Counted from the stretch's first letter, positions 7,428-17,582 are shown. The stretch: DNA of 64,000 nucleotides from Streptomyces sp. Ru73 (GCF_002920575.1 NZ_PQSQ01000002.1:124001-188000), one strand, 5' to 3'. Numbers and translations: made by a program. The notes: a model not told the origin generated them from the sequence alone.

Positions 7428-9422
7428 CTAGCCGCGGAACCTGAGGACGGTGGTGAAGCCCGCCACGCCGTCGGCGAAGCCGGTGCCGACGAGCGTGGTG
7501 GCGGGTTCCTTGCGCCCGAAGCCGGCGGAGTACCAGCCGAGCACGGGGTATGCCCTGCCCGAAGAGGTGGGGGAAGGGCCGGTCTCGCCGCGGTGCGCCC
7601 GCCAGTTCAGCTCGCCGGGCAGGTCGAGTTCCGCGGAGCGCTCCTCGCCGTCCCGGCTCCAGGTGAGCACCGCCCGGTTGCCCGTCAGGTCCGCGGTGAT
7701 CGCGGGGCCGAGGTGGAACGCGAGGTGCACCGCGGCCCGGTGCGAGGTACGCACCTCGTCCAGCACCCGCAGCTCCCCACGCACGGTGGTCAGTTCCACC
7801 CGGCGGCGGTGCACGGAGGGCCGGTAGCCGTCGTGTTCGGCGCACCAGTGGGCCGTACCCCCGCCGGACGCGCCGGAGGTGTCCGCGGCCAGGACGCGGC
7901 TCGTGGCGTGCCGGGTCCACAGGAAGGGGCCGCCGGAGACGGACTGGTCGGCGCCGTCCAGCTGCAGTGTGTTGTGCCCGAGGGTGGACCGGAAGTACTG
8001 CCGCCACTCGGGCTGCCCGTGGTAGCAGTACGTCCCGGGGTCGGCGAGCACGTCGACCCCGTCGTGCCGGACCTCCACGGACAGCGCGTCCGCGTGGGCG
8101 TGCGCGGCGATGGACAGGAAGCCGTGCGGGCCACCGTCGCAGCGGCACCAGATCTCGCCCGTTCTTCCCTGACCGCGCAGGAGGGTGAGGCCCGCGTCGG
8201 CGAAGTGCCCGGGACGGCTCGCCGGCCGGGTCACGGACAGCTCAGTGGGCTCGATGAGCGCGGCCAGCAGCGGGGTGCGCACATCGGTGCCGGTGACCTC
8301 GGGCCACCAGCCGAGCCGGCCGAACACGGCGTCCCCGGTGGCCAGCAGCGAGCCCCAGCGGTCGGTGCCCGCGCCGTCCACGACCAGACCGTGCCCGTCG
8401 TCCGCGTCCCCCTGGCGCGGCGGCCGCAGCCTGCTGTCCACGACGGCGGCGAGCGCGTCGGTCATGCGCAGCAGCACGAGGCGTACGGTCGCGGGGACCG
8501 GCACGCCGGCGGCGTCGGCCTCGGCCAGCGCGGCCAGGCCCAGCTCCAGTACGAGGCCGTGGTACTCGGTGGCCAGCTCGCGGTTGAGGCCGGAGCGGAA
8601 GGTGTTGCCGCGCAGGTGCCGGTCCAGCGACCGCAGCGCGTCGGCCCGCCAGCGCGCCGAGGCGGGGAACCAGTCGAACGCGCAGGCCGCGGCGAACTGC
8701 CCGGCGGCCTCGGCGATGACATGGTTGTTCGCCGAGGAGCCCCGGCTGGGGAAGGCGGCCAGCCAGCGCTGGTGGTGCCAGATCTGGTGCAGCGCCACCG
8801 GATTCTCCTCGAACAGCCCGGCCGCGCCCGGCCAGCCGTCGAGCAGCCGGCGGATCCACACCCACGACAGCAGCCGGATGCCCAGCTCGATGCCGCTGAT
8901 CCAGTGCACGCCGCGCAGCGGCGGGTTGGCCGCCCACCACGACCGCAGGTGCGCGGCCACCCGCTCGGCGTACCGCTCGTCCCCGGTGATCGCGTAGGCG
9001 GCGGCGAGCACGGTGAGGTACTGGTGCCGGGACAACTCCCAGATCTGCTTGATGTCCCCGACCGCTTCCTCGTCCCGGTACGGCACGTCGAAGGCGTAGC
9101 CCCACGGCGCCCGGCGCCCGGTCTTCGGGTCGTACCACCAGTCCGGGTCCACCAGGTCGTCGCGGACCACCCCGAAGAACTCGGCGTGCCCGCACATCAG
9201 CCGGTCCGCCTCGGCGAGGAGACGTTTCGCGGCGTCCGGGGGTACGGCCGCAGCCGTCCCGGCGGGCAGCACCACCGTGAACCGGGCACCGGCCACGCTC
9301 GGGCCGTCCGGCACAGCCGACCGCCACCGCCGCCTGCGTACCGCGTCACCGACCCGGCCCGCGACCTCCTGCGGCCCCATCCGGGACAGCCGCCGCAGGT
9401 ACCAGCTCGCACTCATGGTCAT
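7428..9422 (-). CDS. Heparinase II/III family protein
   Basis: This 664-residue protein has an alpha/alpha toroid N-terminal half with many Trp residues (WWAANPPLRGVHWISGIELG). Its C-terminal beta-sandwich carries the heparinase II/III motif AAHAHADALSVEVRHDG, followed by LADPGTYCYHG and FRSTLGHNTLQLDG. The family contains polysaccharide lyases acting on uronic-acid glycans, and members are frequent in bacterial polysaccharide clusters. No signal peptide is visible; the N-terminus MTMSASWYLRRLSRMGPQEV matches cytoplasmic cluster-type relatives. Its ATG overlaps the upstream oxidoreductase stop (ATGA). The dehydrogenase gene at 17572 would supply a uronic acid, which fits a role in processing the polymer. 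Confidence 0.9.
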   Translation of the reverse strand: MTMSASWYLRRLSRMGPQEVAGRVGDAVRRRRWRSAVPDGPSVAGARFTVVLPAGTAAAVPPDAAKRLLAEADRLMCGHAEFFGVVRDDLVDPDWWYDPKTGRRAPWGYAFDVPYRDEEAVGDIKQIWELSRHQYLTVLAAAYAITGDERYAERVAAHLRSWWAANPPLRGVHWISGIELGIRLLSWVWIRRLLDGWPGAAGLFEENPVALHQIWHHQRWLAAFPSRGSSANNHVIAEAAGQFAAACAFDWFPASARWRADALRSLDRHLRGNTFRSGLNRELATEYHGLVLELGLAALAEADAAGVPVPATVRLVLLRMTDALAAVVDSRLRPPRQGDADDGHGLVVDGAGTDRWGSLLATGDAVFGRLGWWPEVTGTDVRTPLLAALIEPTELSVTRPASRPGHFADAGLTLLRGQGRTGEIWCRCDGGPHGFLSIAAHAHADALSVEVRHDGVDVLADPGTYCYHGQPEWRQYFRSTLGHNTLQLDGADQSVSGGPFLWTRHATSRVLAADTSGASGGGTAHWCAEHDGYRPSVHRRRVELTTVRGELRVLDEVRTSHRAAVHLAFHLGPAITADLTGNRAVLTWSRDGEERSAELDLPGELNWRAHRGETGPSPTSSGRAYPVLGWYSAGFGRKEPATTLVGTGFADGVAGFTTVLRFRG

Positions 9423-11602
9423 CGCGGCGGCTCCAGCGTCACCGGCGCGCCACTGGCCAGGCCGGTCTGCACGGCGAGGGTGGCCGCGGTGGTGGCGACC
9501 AGGGACTCCAGCGGCACCGGCATCGGGTCGCCGGTCCGCACGGCCTTGACGAACGCGGCCAGCTCGGCGTTCTGGCCCTTGTCCCGGGCCTTGGGCAGCC
9601 GCGAGCTGACCCACCGCTTGCGCCCGTACACCGAGGCCCGCACGAAGTCGTCGAGCCGCAGCGCGCGGCCGTCCGCGATCAGGTCCAGCGTCTCCTTGGG
9701 GAAGCCGGCCGGACCGGAGGTGACGTAGCTGAGGGTGGCGGTGGACCCGTCCGGGTAGCGCAGCGCGATCTGCAGGTCCTCGTTCCCGGAGGGGGCGGTC
9801 GCGTACACCGACACCGGGTCGGCGTCGAGCAGCCAGCTCGCCGTGTCGATGAAGTGGCCGCCCTCGCCGGCGAACCGCGTGCCCTCGGTGCCCTGCCGGA
9901 GGTACCAGCTGCCGTGGTCGAGGCGGCCCGCGTTGATGAGGTAGCGGAGGCTCGCCGGGCCGGTCCGGACGCCGAACCGCTGCTTGGCCTCGGTCAGCAG
10001 CGGCGCGAACCGGCGGTTGAAGCCCACCTGCAGCCGGTCGTTGCCGGACTCCTCCACCGCCGCGAGCACGCCTGCCAGCTCGTCCTCGGTGAGGGCCAGG
10101 GGCTTCTCCACGAAGACGGCCTTGCCGGCCAGCAGCGCCTTCCGGGTCAGTTCGGCGTGCGAGCTGTGCCGGGTGACGACGAACACCGCGTCGATGGTCT
10201 TGTCGCCGAGCACGGCGTCGAGGTCGGTGGTCGCCCCGGCGAAGCCGAACTTCCGCTGCGCGTTGGCCGCGGACAGCGCCGTCGTGGTGACGACGGTCGA
10301 CAGCTCGACGCCGTCGCGCTGTGCCAGGTGCGGCAGCAGCATCGACGTGGCGTAGTTCCCGGCACCGATGAAGGCGAGCCGCACCGGCGACGTGGTGGCC
10401 CGGACGGGGGCGGAGCCGGTACGCCGCACCGCGGGCACGGTCACCGCCGGGGCCGCCGCTTCCTCCGTCGTCCCCGCCTGCTCGGGGTACCGGAACAGCA
10501 CCGCCACGGCCTTCAACTCGCCGTTCTTCAGGCGCCGGTACGTCTCGACGGCGTCGTCGAAGTCGGCGACGTGGGAGATCAGGGGCTCGACGTCGACGCT
10601 GCCGCGGGCGAGGAGGTCGAGGAAGCACGCCAGGTTGCGGCGCTCGGTCCAGCGCACATACCCGATCGGGTAGTCGCGCCCCGCCAGCTCGTATTCGGGG
10701 TCGTAGCGCCCGGGTCCGTACGAGCGGGAGAACCGTACGTCCAGTTCCTTCTCGTAGTACGCGTTCCACGGCAGGTCGAGGCGGCACTTGCCGATGTCGA
10801 CGACGCGGCCGCGGTCCCGGCTCAGCTTGGCGGCCAGCTCGACGGGCTGATTGCTGCCGCCGCCGGCGGCCAGGTACACCTGGTCGACGCCGTGCCCGCC
10901 GGTGAGTTCGGCGACGGCGGTCTCCACGGCAGCGGACGCGGGATCGCCGCAGGCCGCGGCGCCGAGGCGCGCGGCCAGCTCGCAGCGTGCCGGGTCGGGG
11001 TCGGCCCCGACGACGCGTACGCCCGAGGCGGTGAGGAGCTGCACCACCAGTTGCCCGATCAGGCCGAGGCCGATGACGAGCGCCACTTCGCCGAGCTGCG
11101 GTTCGCCCTGGCGGACGCCCTGCAGTGCGATCGATCCGACGGTGCCGAAGGCCGCGTGCCGCGGCGCGAGGCCGTCCGGCACCGGGGTGTAGAGGTTCTT
11201 CGGCACCCAGTTCAGCTCGGCGTGCAGCGCGTGCTCGTTGCCGGCGCAGGCCACCAGGTCGCCGGCCTTCACGTCGTCGATCCCGGCGCCGACCTGCTCG
11301 ACCACCCCGCACAGCGAGTAGCCCAGCGGGGTGTAGGAGTCCAGCTTGCCCATCACCTTGCGGTAGGTGGCGGGCACCCCGTTGGTGGCCACGCTCTGCA
11401 TGACCTTGGCCACCTGGTCGGGGCGGGAGCGGGCCTTGCCGACCATCGACATGCCGGCCTCGGAGACCTTCATCAGCTCGGTGCCGGTGGATATCAGCGA
11501 GTAGGCGCTGCGGACCAGCACACCGCCCGGCTTGCACCCCGGCACCGGAACGTCGAGCACCGTCAGCTCGCCGCTCTTGTAGTTCTGTACTACCTGCTTC
11601 AC
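9419..11602 (-). CDS. Bi-domain oxidoreductase: zinc-type alcohol dehydrogenase fused to Gfo/Idh/MocA dehydrogenase
   Basis: This 727-residue protein joins two dehydrogenases. Residues 1 to about 370 resemble medium-chain dehydrogenases (YTPLGYSLCGVVEQVG, ALVIGLGLIGQLVVQLL). From about 405 onward there is a Gfo/Idh/MocA domain (VRLAFIGAGNYATSMLL, then AVFVEKPLALTEDEL with the EKP motif). This fusion is typical of polysaccharide loci beside heparinase-like genes. GTG is chosen as start because GGGGAG lies five bases upstream; it overlaps the asparagine synthase stop by four bases. It probably oxidises or reduces a nucleotide sugar or glycan sugar; the substrate is unknown. Confidence 0.92.
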   Translation of the reverse strand: MKQVVQNYKSGELTVLDVPVPGCKPGGVLVRSAYSLISTGTELMKVSEAGMSMVGKARSRPDQVAKVMQSVATNGVPATYRKVMGKLDSYTPLGYSLCGVVEQVGAGIDDVKAGDLVACAGNEHALHAELNWVPKNLYTPVPDGLAPRHAAFGTVGSIALQGVRQGEPQLGEVALVIGLGLIGQLVVQLLTASGVRVVGADPDPARCELAARLGAAACGDPASAAVETAVAELTGGHGVDQVYLAAGGGSNQPVELAAKLSRDRGRVVDIGKCRLDLPWNAYYEKELDVRFSRSYGPGRYDPEYELAGRDYPIGYVRWTERRNLACFLDLLARGSVDVEPLISHVADFDDAVETYRRLKNGELKAVAVLFRYPEQAGTTEEAAAPAVTVPAVRRTGSAPVRATTSPVRLAFIGAGNYATSMLLPHLAQRDGVELSTVVTTTALSAANAQRKFGFAGATTDLDAVLGDKTIDAVFVVTRHSSHAELTRKALLAGKAVFVEKPLALTEDELAGVLAAVEESGNDRLQVGFNRRFAPLLTEAKQRFGVRTGPASLRYLINAGRLDHGSWYLRQGTEGTRFAGEGGHFIDTASWLLDADPVSVYATAPSGNEDLQIALRYPDGSTATLSYVTSGPAGFPKETLDLIADGRALRLDDFVRASVYGRKRWVSSRLPKARDKGQNAELAAFVKAVRTGDPMPVPLESLVATTAATLAVQTGLASGAPVTLEPPR

Positions 11603-13515
11603 GCGTTCTCCCCAGAAGTCGCGCCCCGATACCAGTGCTCGAGGGTCAGCACATGCCACAGATGCTTGGAGTTGTCCCGCTGCCCGGCGGCGTCCTCGGC
11701 GACCATCCGGGCCAGCGCCTCACGGCGCAGGAGTCCGGAGCGCACCAGCTCGCCGTCGTTGACCACCTCGCGCACCAGTGGTGCCAGGTCCCGGCTCATC
11801 CAGGCCCGCAGCGGGGCGCTGAACAGGCCCTTGGGGCGGTACACGATCTCCCTCGGCAGGATCGAGGTGGCCGCCTCCTTGAGGACGGCCTTGCCCTGCC
11901 GCCCGACGATCTTGCGATCGCCGGGGAAGGTGAACGCCGCCCTGACCACCTCGACGTCCACGTACGGCACCCGCACCTCGGTCGAAGCGGCCATGCTGGA
12001 GCGGTCGGTGTACGCGAGGTTCAGGCCCGGCAGGAACATCCGGGCGTCGGTCAGGCACATGCGGTTGACGAAGTCGTCGAGGTCGTTGTCCTCGTAGGTG
12101 TCCGCGTGTTCCGTCAGCACGTCGTCGACCGTGCCGGCCAGGTCCGGGTTGACCAGCGCGAGCAGCTCGTCCCGGTCGTACATGGTGTAGCTGCGCCGGA
12201 AGGCGGTCTCCTCCGGGAGCTCGGCGAAGGACAGGAACCGCTTGGCGAACCGCACGGACCGCAGCCCCCGGCGGCTGGTGGCGACCGGCAGCCGGTCGAC
12301 GGCCGCCGACACACCGCGCCGCAGGGGGCGCGGGACGCGCTGGTAGCGCAGGGCGATCAGGTTGGCCAGGTGCTTGCGGTACCCGGCGAACAGCTCGTCG
12401 GCGCCCATGCCGGAGAGCATCACCTTGACCCCCGCCTCCCGGGCCGCCGAGCAGATCAGGAAGGTGTTGATCGCGGCGGGGTCGCCGATCGGCTCGTCCA
12501 GGTGGTACGTCATCCGCGGCAGCAGGTCGAGCACGTTCGGGGCGATCTCGATCTCGTGCAGGTCGACGCCGAACCGCCCGGCCACCTGCCGGGCGTAGCG
12601 CAGGTCGTCCGGCATCGCCTCGAACCTGGCGTCCTCGGCACGGAAGCCGATCGTGTAGGCGGAGATCCCGGGCCGGTGGCGGGCCGCCAGCGCGGTCAGC
12701 CAGCTGGAGTCGAGGCCCCCGGAGAGGAAGGTCGCCACGGGCACGTCGGCGAGCAGGTGGCGCCGGGTCGACTCCTCGACGACGGCGGCCAGGTCCGGCT
12801 GCTCGCCGGCCAGGGCCCGCTCCCGGCCCTCGGCGGCGACCTCCTTCAGGTCCCAGTACCGGCCGCGCTCCACCCGGCCGTCGGGCCGGATCCGCAGCCA
12901 GCTTCCCGGCGGCAGCTTCTCCGCCTCGCGGAACGCGCAGCGGGAGTCCGGCACCCAGTAGTACAGCAGGGAGGCCACCAGCGCCGCGTGGTCCACCTCC
13001 AACGGCCCGCCGGTGGCGGTGGCGAGCGCCTTCAGCTCGGAGGCGAACACCAGGCCCTCGCCGCGCCGGAGCAGGAACAGCGGCTTGATGCCCAACTGGT
13101 CGCGGGCCAGCACCAGTTCACCGGTGCGCTCGTCGAAGACGCCGAACGCGAACATGCCGCGCAGCCGGGGCAGGCAGTCCGTGCCCCAGCGCCGCCATGC
13201 CTCCAGCAGCACCTCGGTGTCGGAGGTGCCGCGGAAGCGCACCCCCGCGGCCACCAGTTCGGCACGCAGCTCGGGCGCGTTGTACAGCTCGCCGTTGTAC
13301 GTCAGGGCGAGGCCGTCCGAGACCATCGGCTGGGCGCCGGTCCCGGACAGGTCGATGATGGCCAGCCTGCGGTGCCCGAGGTGCACCTCGCCGTCACCGG
13401 CGGAGTGGCTGTACCGGCCCGCCCCGTCCGGGCCGCGGTGGGCGAGGGTGTCGGTGAGCCGGTCGGTCACGGCCTTGCCGTCCGGCCACCGGTACGTTCC
13501 TGCGATGCCGCACAT
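11599..13515 (-). CDS. asnB: Asparagine synthase (glutamine-hydrolysing)
   Basis: This 638-residue protein is a class B asparagine synthetase. The N-terminus MCGIAGTYRW supplies the Cys2 nucleophile of the glutaminase domain. The C-terminal synthetase domain has the PP-loop FLSGGLDSSWLTAL and the later MLSGMGADELFAGY motif. The product may be free asparagine, but copies inside polysaccharide clusters are thought to amidate uronic acids or other sugar carboxylates. The uronate-forming dehydrogenase in this locus makes that plausible. The start codon is unambiguous because Cys2 must be exposed. Coupling to the downstream oxidoreductase by a four-base overlap supports a pathway role rather than housekeeping. 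Confidence 0.95.
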   Translation of the reverse strand: MCGIAGTYRWPDGKAVTDRLTDTLAHRGPDGAGRYSHSAGDGEVHLGHRRLAIIDLSGTGAQPMVSDGLALTYNGELYNAPELRAELVAAGVRFRGTSDTEVLLEAWRRWGTDCLPRLRGMFAFGVFDERTGELVLARDQLGIKPLFLLRRGEGLVFASELKALATATGGPLEVDHAALVASLLYYWVPDSRCAFREAEKLPPGSWLRIRPDGRVERGRYWDLKEVAAEGRERALAGEQPDLAAVVEESTRRHLLADVPVATFLSGGLDSSWLTALAARHRPGISAYTIGFRAEDARFEAMPDDLRYARQVAGRFGVDLHEIEIAPNVLDLLPRMTYHLDEPIGDPAAINTFLICSAAREAGVKVMLSGMGADELFAGYRKHLANLIALRYQRVPRPLRRGVSAAVDRLPVATSRRGLRSVRFAKRFLSFAELPEETAFRRSYTMYDRDELLALVNPDLAGTVDDVLTEHADTYEDNDLDDFVNRMCLTDARMFLPGLNLAYTDRSSMAASTEVRVPYVDVEVVRAAFTFPGDRKIVGRQGKAVLKEAATSILPREIVYRPKGLFSAPLRAWMSRDLAPLVREVVNDGELVRSGLLRREALARMVAEDAAGQRDNSKHLWHVLTLEHWYRGATSGENA

Positions 13516-13518
13516 GTC

Positions 13519-14958
13519 CTACCGCACCTCCTGCTCGTTGTCCGGGACGCGCGCGGCGTGCTTCGGCCGCCGCTCCGTCCGCGGCCGGCCCTCGCCCACT
13601 GCCTCAACGGTGTGGGAGGTACCGCCACCGTTCTGCCGGGCCATCGGCTCGCCGTGGCCCCGCAGCGCGGTGTGCGCTCCGTCCCACAGCGTGCCGTCGG
13701 TCCGGTCCCGCGGGTCGGGATCGATCAGCACCACACCGATCACCGGGATGCGCTGGTCGGCCAGCTGTCGCGCCACGGTGTGCAGCCACGCGGCGCTGCC
13801 GTGCCCGGCCCGCACGACGAGCACGGTCCGGGTGCCGAGGCAGGGCAGGTCGGTCCACGCGGTGCCGGGCGCCACCGAGCCGACGCCGACCGCCGGCCCC
13901 TCGGCGCCCAGTGCCGCGGTGAGGTCGGCGGCGAGCGCGTTCGCGCTGCGCGCGCAGCCCAGTTCCAGCAGCGAGACCGGTCCCGCCGAGCCGCGCACGG
14001 TGCGGGCCAGCGTCGTGGTGAGGCGTTCGTGTGCCGTCCGGGTCCGCCGGCGCTGCCACCGCCCGCCGGAGCGGCGGGGCAGTTCCGCGATGACCGAGGC
14101 GCCCAGGTGCGCGGCGATGTCCCGGCGCAGCACGGGGCGGTCCGCCACCACCGCGCCGACCGCGGCCAGCGCGAGGCCGAGGACCAGCCCGAGGACGAGC
14201 CCGATGGCGCCGTCGGTGGCGGCGGCCCTGGGCAGCGAGTGCCGCACCACGCGTGGCGCGTCCACGATCTGCGTACCGGCGATGACCTGGGGAGTTCCGG
14301 TGCGCGCCTCGGCGGCGCGCTGGTCGAAGTCGGCGATCCGCGAGTTCAGCTCGGCCCGGCGGGCGAAGAGCGACTCGGTACTCGCCGACGCCTTCGGATC
14401 GCTGTCCGGTGACCGGCCGCCGATCTCCTTGTTGACCCGGGCGAGCTCGTCCCGCATCCGGTCACGCTGCTCGACCAGGGACGTGGCCTCGGCCTTCGCG
14501 GCTTCCCGCATCCGCCGCACATGGTCGGCGATGAACGCGTCGGCCAGCGCCCCGGCCCGGGCCACCGCTTCCGCTTCGCTGTCAGCCGTCACATCGATCT
14601 GCAGCAGGTTGTTGGTCAGGCCGGTGCCCCGGTAGTCCTTCATGAAGTCCTCGGTGTTCTCCCGGGACTTGAGGGCCCGCAGGGCCTTGCCGGCGATCCG
14701 GGAGGTCCCCAGCAGCTCGACATCGGTGCGGATCAGCGTTCCGGTGTCGTTCGGCTGGTCCTCCTTGTGCGCGACCAGCACCTTGGTCACCGCGGCGGGC
14801 GCCGGCGGCAGCAGGACCGCCACCGCGACACCGGCCAGCAGGCCGAGAAGGGCCAGGGAGCACCAGAGGCGGCGGCGCCTGCGTACTGCCGCCACCAGCC
14901 CCTGCAGGTCGATGAGCGGAGCGACGGCCGGCGGCTCGGACGTCGTACTCGTCGTCAC
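13519..14958 (-). CDS. Wzz-like chain-length determinant with degenerate tyrosine-kinase-like domain
   Basis: This 479-residue inner-membrane protein has a TM segment near residues 30-52, a long periplasmic-type helical region (about 55-235), and a second TM segment around 240-265 (GLVLGLVLGLALAAVGAVVA). This is the Wzz/PCP layout. The C-terminal 200 residues resemble a BY-kinase/Mrp fold but lack a visible Walker A loop. The GTG start follows GGAGG and overlaps the TGA of the second Wzz-like gene (GTGA). Together the pair likely controls polymer length and export. No phosphatase or complete BY-kinase is present nearby. Confidence 0.8.
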   Translation of the reverse strand: MTTSTTSEPPAVAPLIDLQGLVAAVRRRRRLWCSLALLGLLAGVAVAVLLPPAPAAVTKVLVAHKEDQPNDTGTLIRTDVELLGTSRIAGKALRALKSRENTEDFMKDYRGTGLTNNLLQIDVTADSEAEAVARAGALADAFIADHVRRMREAAKAEATSLVEQRDRMRDELARVNKEIGGRSPDSDPKASASTESLFARRAELNSRIADFDQRAAEARTGTPQVIAGTQIVDAPRVVRHSLPRAAATDGAIGLVLGLVLGLALAAVGAVVADRPVLRRDIAAHLGASVIAELPRRSGGRWQRRRTRTAHERLTTTLARTVRGSAGPVSLLELGCARSANALAADLTAALGAEGPAVGVGSVAPGTAWTDLPCLGTRTVLVVRAGHGSAAWLHTVARQLADQRIPVIGVVLIDPDPRDRTDGTLWDGAHTALRGHGEPMARQNGGGTSHTVEAVGEGRPRTERRPKHAARVPDNEQEVR

Positions 14959-16319
14959 ACCGCACCTCCCCTCGCGTGGCGGCGCTCCGCGAGCGCCGGC
15001 GTGACGTTGTCCGGCAGGTCGCCGGCGGACTGCGCCGTACGGGCCGGTACCGGGTTCGCGACGACGGTGCCGACGACCTCGTGCCTGCCGTCCGCACACG
15101 CCCCGGCGAGTCCGGCCAGCTCCTCAGCGGTCCAGCTGCCCGCACTGAGGACGACCAGGGCGCCGGACTCGGTCTCGCGGTCCGGCACGACCGGCCGGTC
15201 CACCGGCACCTCCACCACCCGGAGCGCCAAGTGGCTCCGGGCCTCGGCGGCGAGCTGCCCGGCGGCCCGGAGGGCGGTCTCGTCGCCTTCGGGTACGACG
15301 ACGAGCAGCCGCCGGGCGGCCGGCAGCCGGTCGTGGAGGCGGGCGCACACCCGCCGGAAGCGGATCCGCCGTCCTGCCTCGTCGCCGGACGGCTGCGAGG
15401 CCGGTGCGTCCCACCGCATGCCGAGGCCGAGGAACCGGCGCATCCGGGCCACCGCGCCCCGGCCCTCCGGCCGCTTCGGGCGCCACTCACCGGGTACGTC
15501 GACGGTGCCGAGGAGCACCGAGCCCAGCGCCGCCGCGATCTCCCGCTCGGTACGCAGCCGGCGGTCCCTCCGTACGGCGACGAGGTGGCCGACGACCGCG
15601 AGCAGGAAGAACAGCACCGCCCCCGCGGCGATGAGCTGTGGCCGGGTCGGCGGTGCCGCACCGGTCGGCCGGGGCGCGGGACCCATCACGACCATGCCGG
15701 CCTTGTCGTTCGCCGGGTCGGCCTCGTCCAGCTTCGTCATGGCCTCTTCCAGGGAGGTGCGCAGCTTCTCCAGCGAGGTGCGGGCCTGCACGCCCTCCAC
15801 GGTCCGCCCGGGATCGGCCGCGTCGGCCAGGTCGGTGATGCGGCGGTTGGTCTCCAGCACCTTCTGCCGCAGCGCCTCGGTGCCCGTGGCCGCGTCGGGG
15901 TCGCCGCTGCCCGCGATGCGCGCGGCGAAGCCGACGAACTGCTGGGCGAGCTGGTCGGCGAGCTGCTGCGCGCGCGCCGGGGTGCCGGCCGTGCCCGAGA
16001 TCGTGATGATGTTCCCGTCGGCGGCCTGGGCGGTGACCTGCTCCCTCAGTTCGGTGCCGCTGACGCCCGGCAGGCCGAGCTTGGCGGCCGTGAGGTCGAC
16101 CACCGACGAGCTGGTCGCGATGTCCACCTGGGTCAGCAGCTCGCGCTCCTCCCACTGCCCCGGCAGCAGTACCGATGCCGACGCCGTGTACCGCGGCGGG
16201 AACACCACCGAGGTGCCGAAGCCGGCCAGCGCGCCCACCACGGTGAGGACGGCGAGCAGCCGCCACCGCCGGCGGAGCAGCCGCCCGACCGTGGCCAGGC
16301 GGATCGTGTCCTCGTTCAA
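14955..16319 (-). CDS. Wzz/Lipopolysaccharide chain-length domain protein
   Basis: This 454-residue protein has a first membrane segment (LLAVLTVVGALAGFGTSVVF), a Wzz-type extracytoplasmic region with VFPPRYTASASVLLPGQW, a coiled helical part up to about residue 235, and a second TM segment (LIAAGAVLFFLLAVVGHLVA). A C-terminal cytoplasmic domain of about 190 residues follows, with a degenerate nucleotide-binding-like fold. The start is taken as TTG at 16319 because it overlaps the glycosyltransferase TGA and has GGAG nine bases upstream. An upstream in-frame extension exists but would overlap that gene by more than 60 bases. It is probably the partner of the Wzz-like protein downstream. Confidence 0.8.
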   Translation of the reverse strand: MNEDTIRLATVGRLLRRRWRLLAVLTVVGALAGFGTSVVFPPRYTASASVLLPGQWEERELLTQVDIATSSSVVDLTAAKLGLPGVSGTELREQVTAQAADGNIITISGTAGTPARAQQLADQLAQQFVGFAARIAGSGDPDAATGTEALRQKVLETNRRITDLADAADPGRTVEGVQARTSLEKLRTSLEEAMTKLDEADPANDKAGMVVMGPAPRPTGAAPPTRPQLIAAGAVLFFLLAVVGHLVAVRRDRRLRTEREIAAALGSVLLGTVDVPGEWRPKRPEGRGAVARMRRFLGLGMRWDAPASQPSGDEAGRRIRFRRVCARLHDRLPAARRLLVVVPEGDETALRAAGQLAAEARSHLALRVVEVPVDRPVVPDRETESGALVVLSAGSWTAEELAGLAGACADGRHEVVGTVVANPVPARTAQSAGDLPDNVTPALAERRHARGGAV

Positions 16320-17582
16320 CGCCGTGCTCTCCGCCCCGTCCGCACCGGGCGGCCCGCCGGCTCCGCAGTGTGCTCGGGGCACGCGGCGGCGTAGGCGGCG
16401 AGCAGGGCTGCCTGCGAGTTCCGCCAGGAGAGCGGCCCGTTGATCCGCTCCTGGCCGGTCCTGCCCATCCGGGCGCGCTGCTCCGGGTCGTCCATCAGCT
16501 GCGCGATGAGCCGGGCGAATGCGCCCTCGTCGTCGGCGGGCGCGTACACGGCGGCGTCACCGGCGGAGACGCGTGCCTCCCGCAGGTCGAACGAGACGAT
16601 CGGCCGGCCCATCGCCATGTACTCCAGGACCTTGTTCATGGTCGACACGTCGTTGAGCGGATTGCGCGGGTCGGGGGAAAGGCACACGTCGGGCGGTGGA
16701 GAGGTAGCGCACCAGGTCGGCGTCCGGGATGCGCCCGGTGAACTGCACCTGCCCGGCGAGCCCGAGCTGACGGGACAGCTCCACCATCGCGTCGAAGGCG
16801 TCACCGGAACCGACGAACACCGCGTGCCAGTCGGTACGCCCGAGATCGTCGCGCAGCTTCGCGAGGGCCCGCAGGGCGTAGTCGACGCCGTCCTGCGGAC
16901 CCATGACGCCGAGGTAGCACAGCAGATGGGGCTTGCGGCGCTTCAACTCCGGCTCGGGCGGCACCGGTTGAAACCGATCGACGGCGGGCGCGCTGCGCAC
17001 CACGAAGACGTCGGCGGGCCGCTTGCCGCCACGGCGCAGCGCGACGTCCCGGTAGCTCTCGTTCGTGGCGAGCACGATGTCCGCCGCCCGGTAGGTCCGC
17101 CGTTCCAGCGCGCACACGGCGCGGTAGAGCAGGTCCTTGCCGCGGCCGAACCGGGAGAGGTACAGCTCGGGCACCAGGTCGTGCTGGTCGAAGACGAACC
17201 GCGCGCCGCTCCGCTTCAGCCACAGCGCCGGCAGGAACAGCAGGTCGGGCGGGTTGCAGGCGTGGACCACGTCGACCGGGCCGACCTTGCGGGCCAGTCG
17301 GAGCGTGTGCCACAGCGCCGTTCCGTACTCCCGCAGGTAGCCGGCCGGTCCTCCGGTGGCCGCGCGCAACGGGTAGCGGTGGATCCGTACCCCGTCGATC
17401 ACCGCCTCCGGCTCGGTGTCCCGCTTCTCCCCACGCGGGCAGATGACGTGCACGTCCCAGCCCGCGTCGCGCAGGGTCGTGCACTCCTGCCACACCCGCC
17501 GGTCGAACGGCACCGACAGGTTCTCCACCAGGATCAGCGCGCGTCGGCGCGGCCGGTCGTTGTGTTGTGCGTTACCAGGCAA
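16316..17582 (-). pseudogene. Glycosyltransferase family 4, interrupted by a +1 frameshift
   Basis: Two overlapping frames together make one GT4 glycosyltransferase of about 421 residues. The first frame covers ALILVENLSVPFDRRVWQE through RYLSTA. The second frame continues DVCLSPDPRNPLNDVSTMNK, then the donor-binding EYMAMGRPIVSFDL and the C-terminus. Joining requires removing one C from a CCC run on the coding strand (GGG at 16691-16693 on the plus strand). As it stands the product would lack the donor-sugar site. It may be a true inactivating mutation, a sequencing error, or less likely a slippage site. TTG at 17582 is the only plausible start and overlaps the dehydrogenase stop by eleven bases. 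Confidence 0.85.

Noticed and set aside
7287-9728. Open frame of 813 codons opposite the heparinase-like gene
   Set aside because: Antisense shadow; the minus-strand gene has clear domains and a coupled start.
13519-14958. Annotation of the Wzz-like protein as an active BY-kinase
   Set aside because: No Walker A GKT/S loop and no Tyr cluster at the C-terminus are visible.
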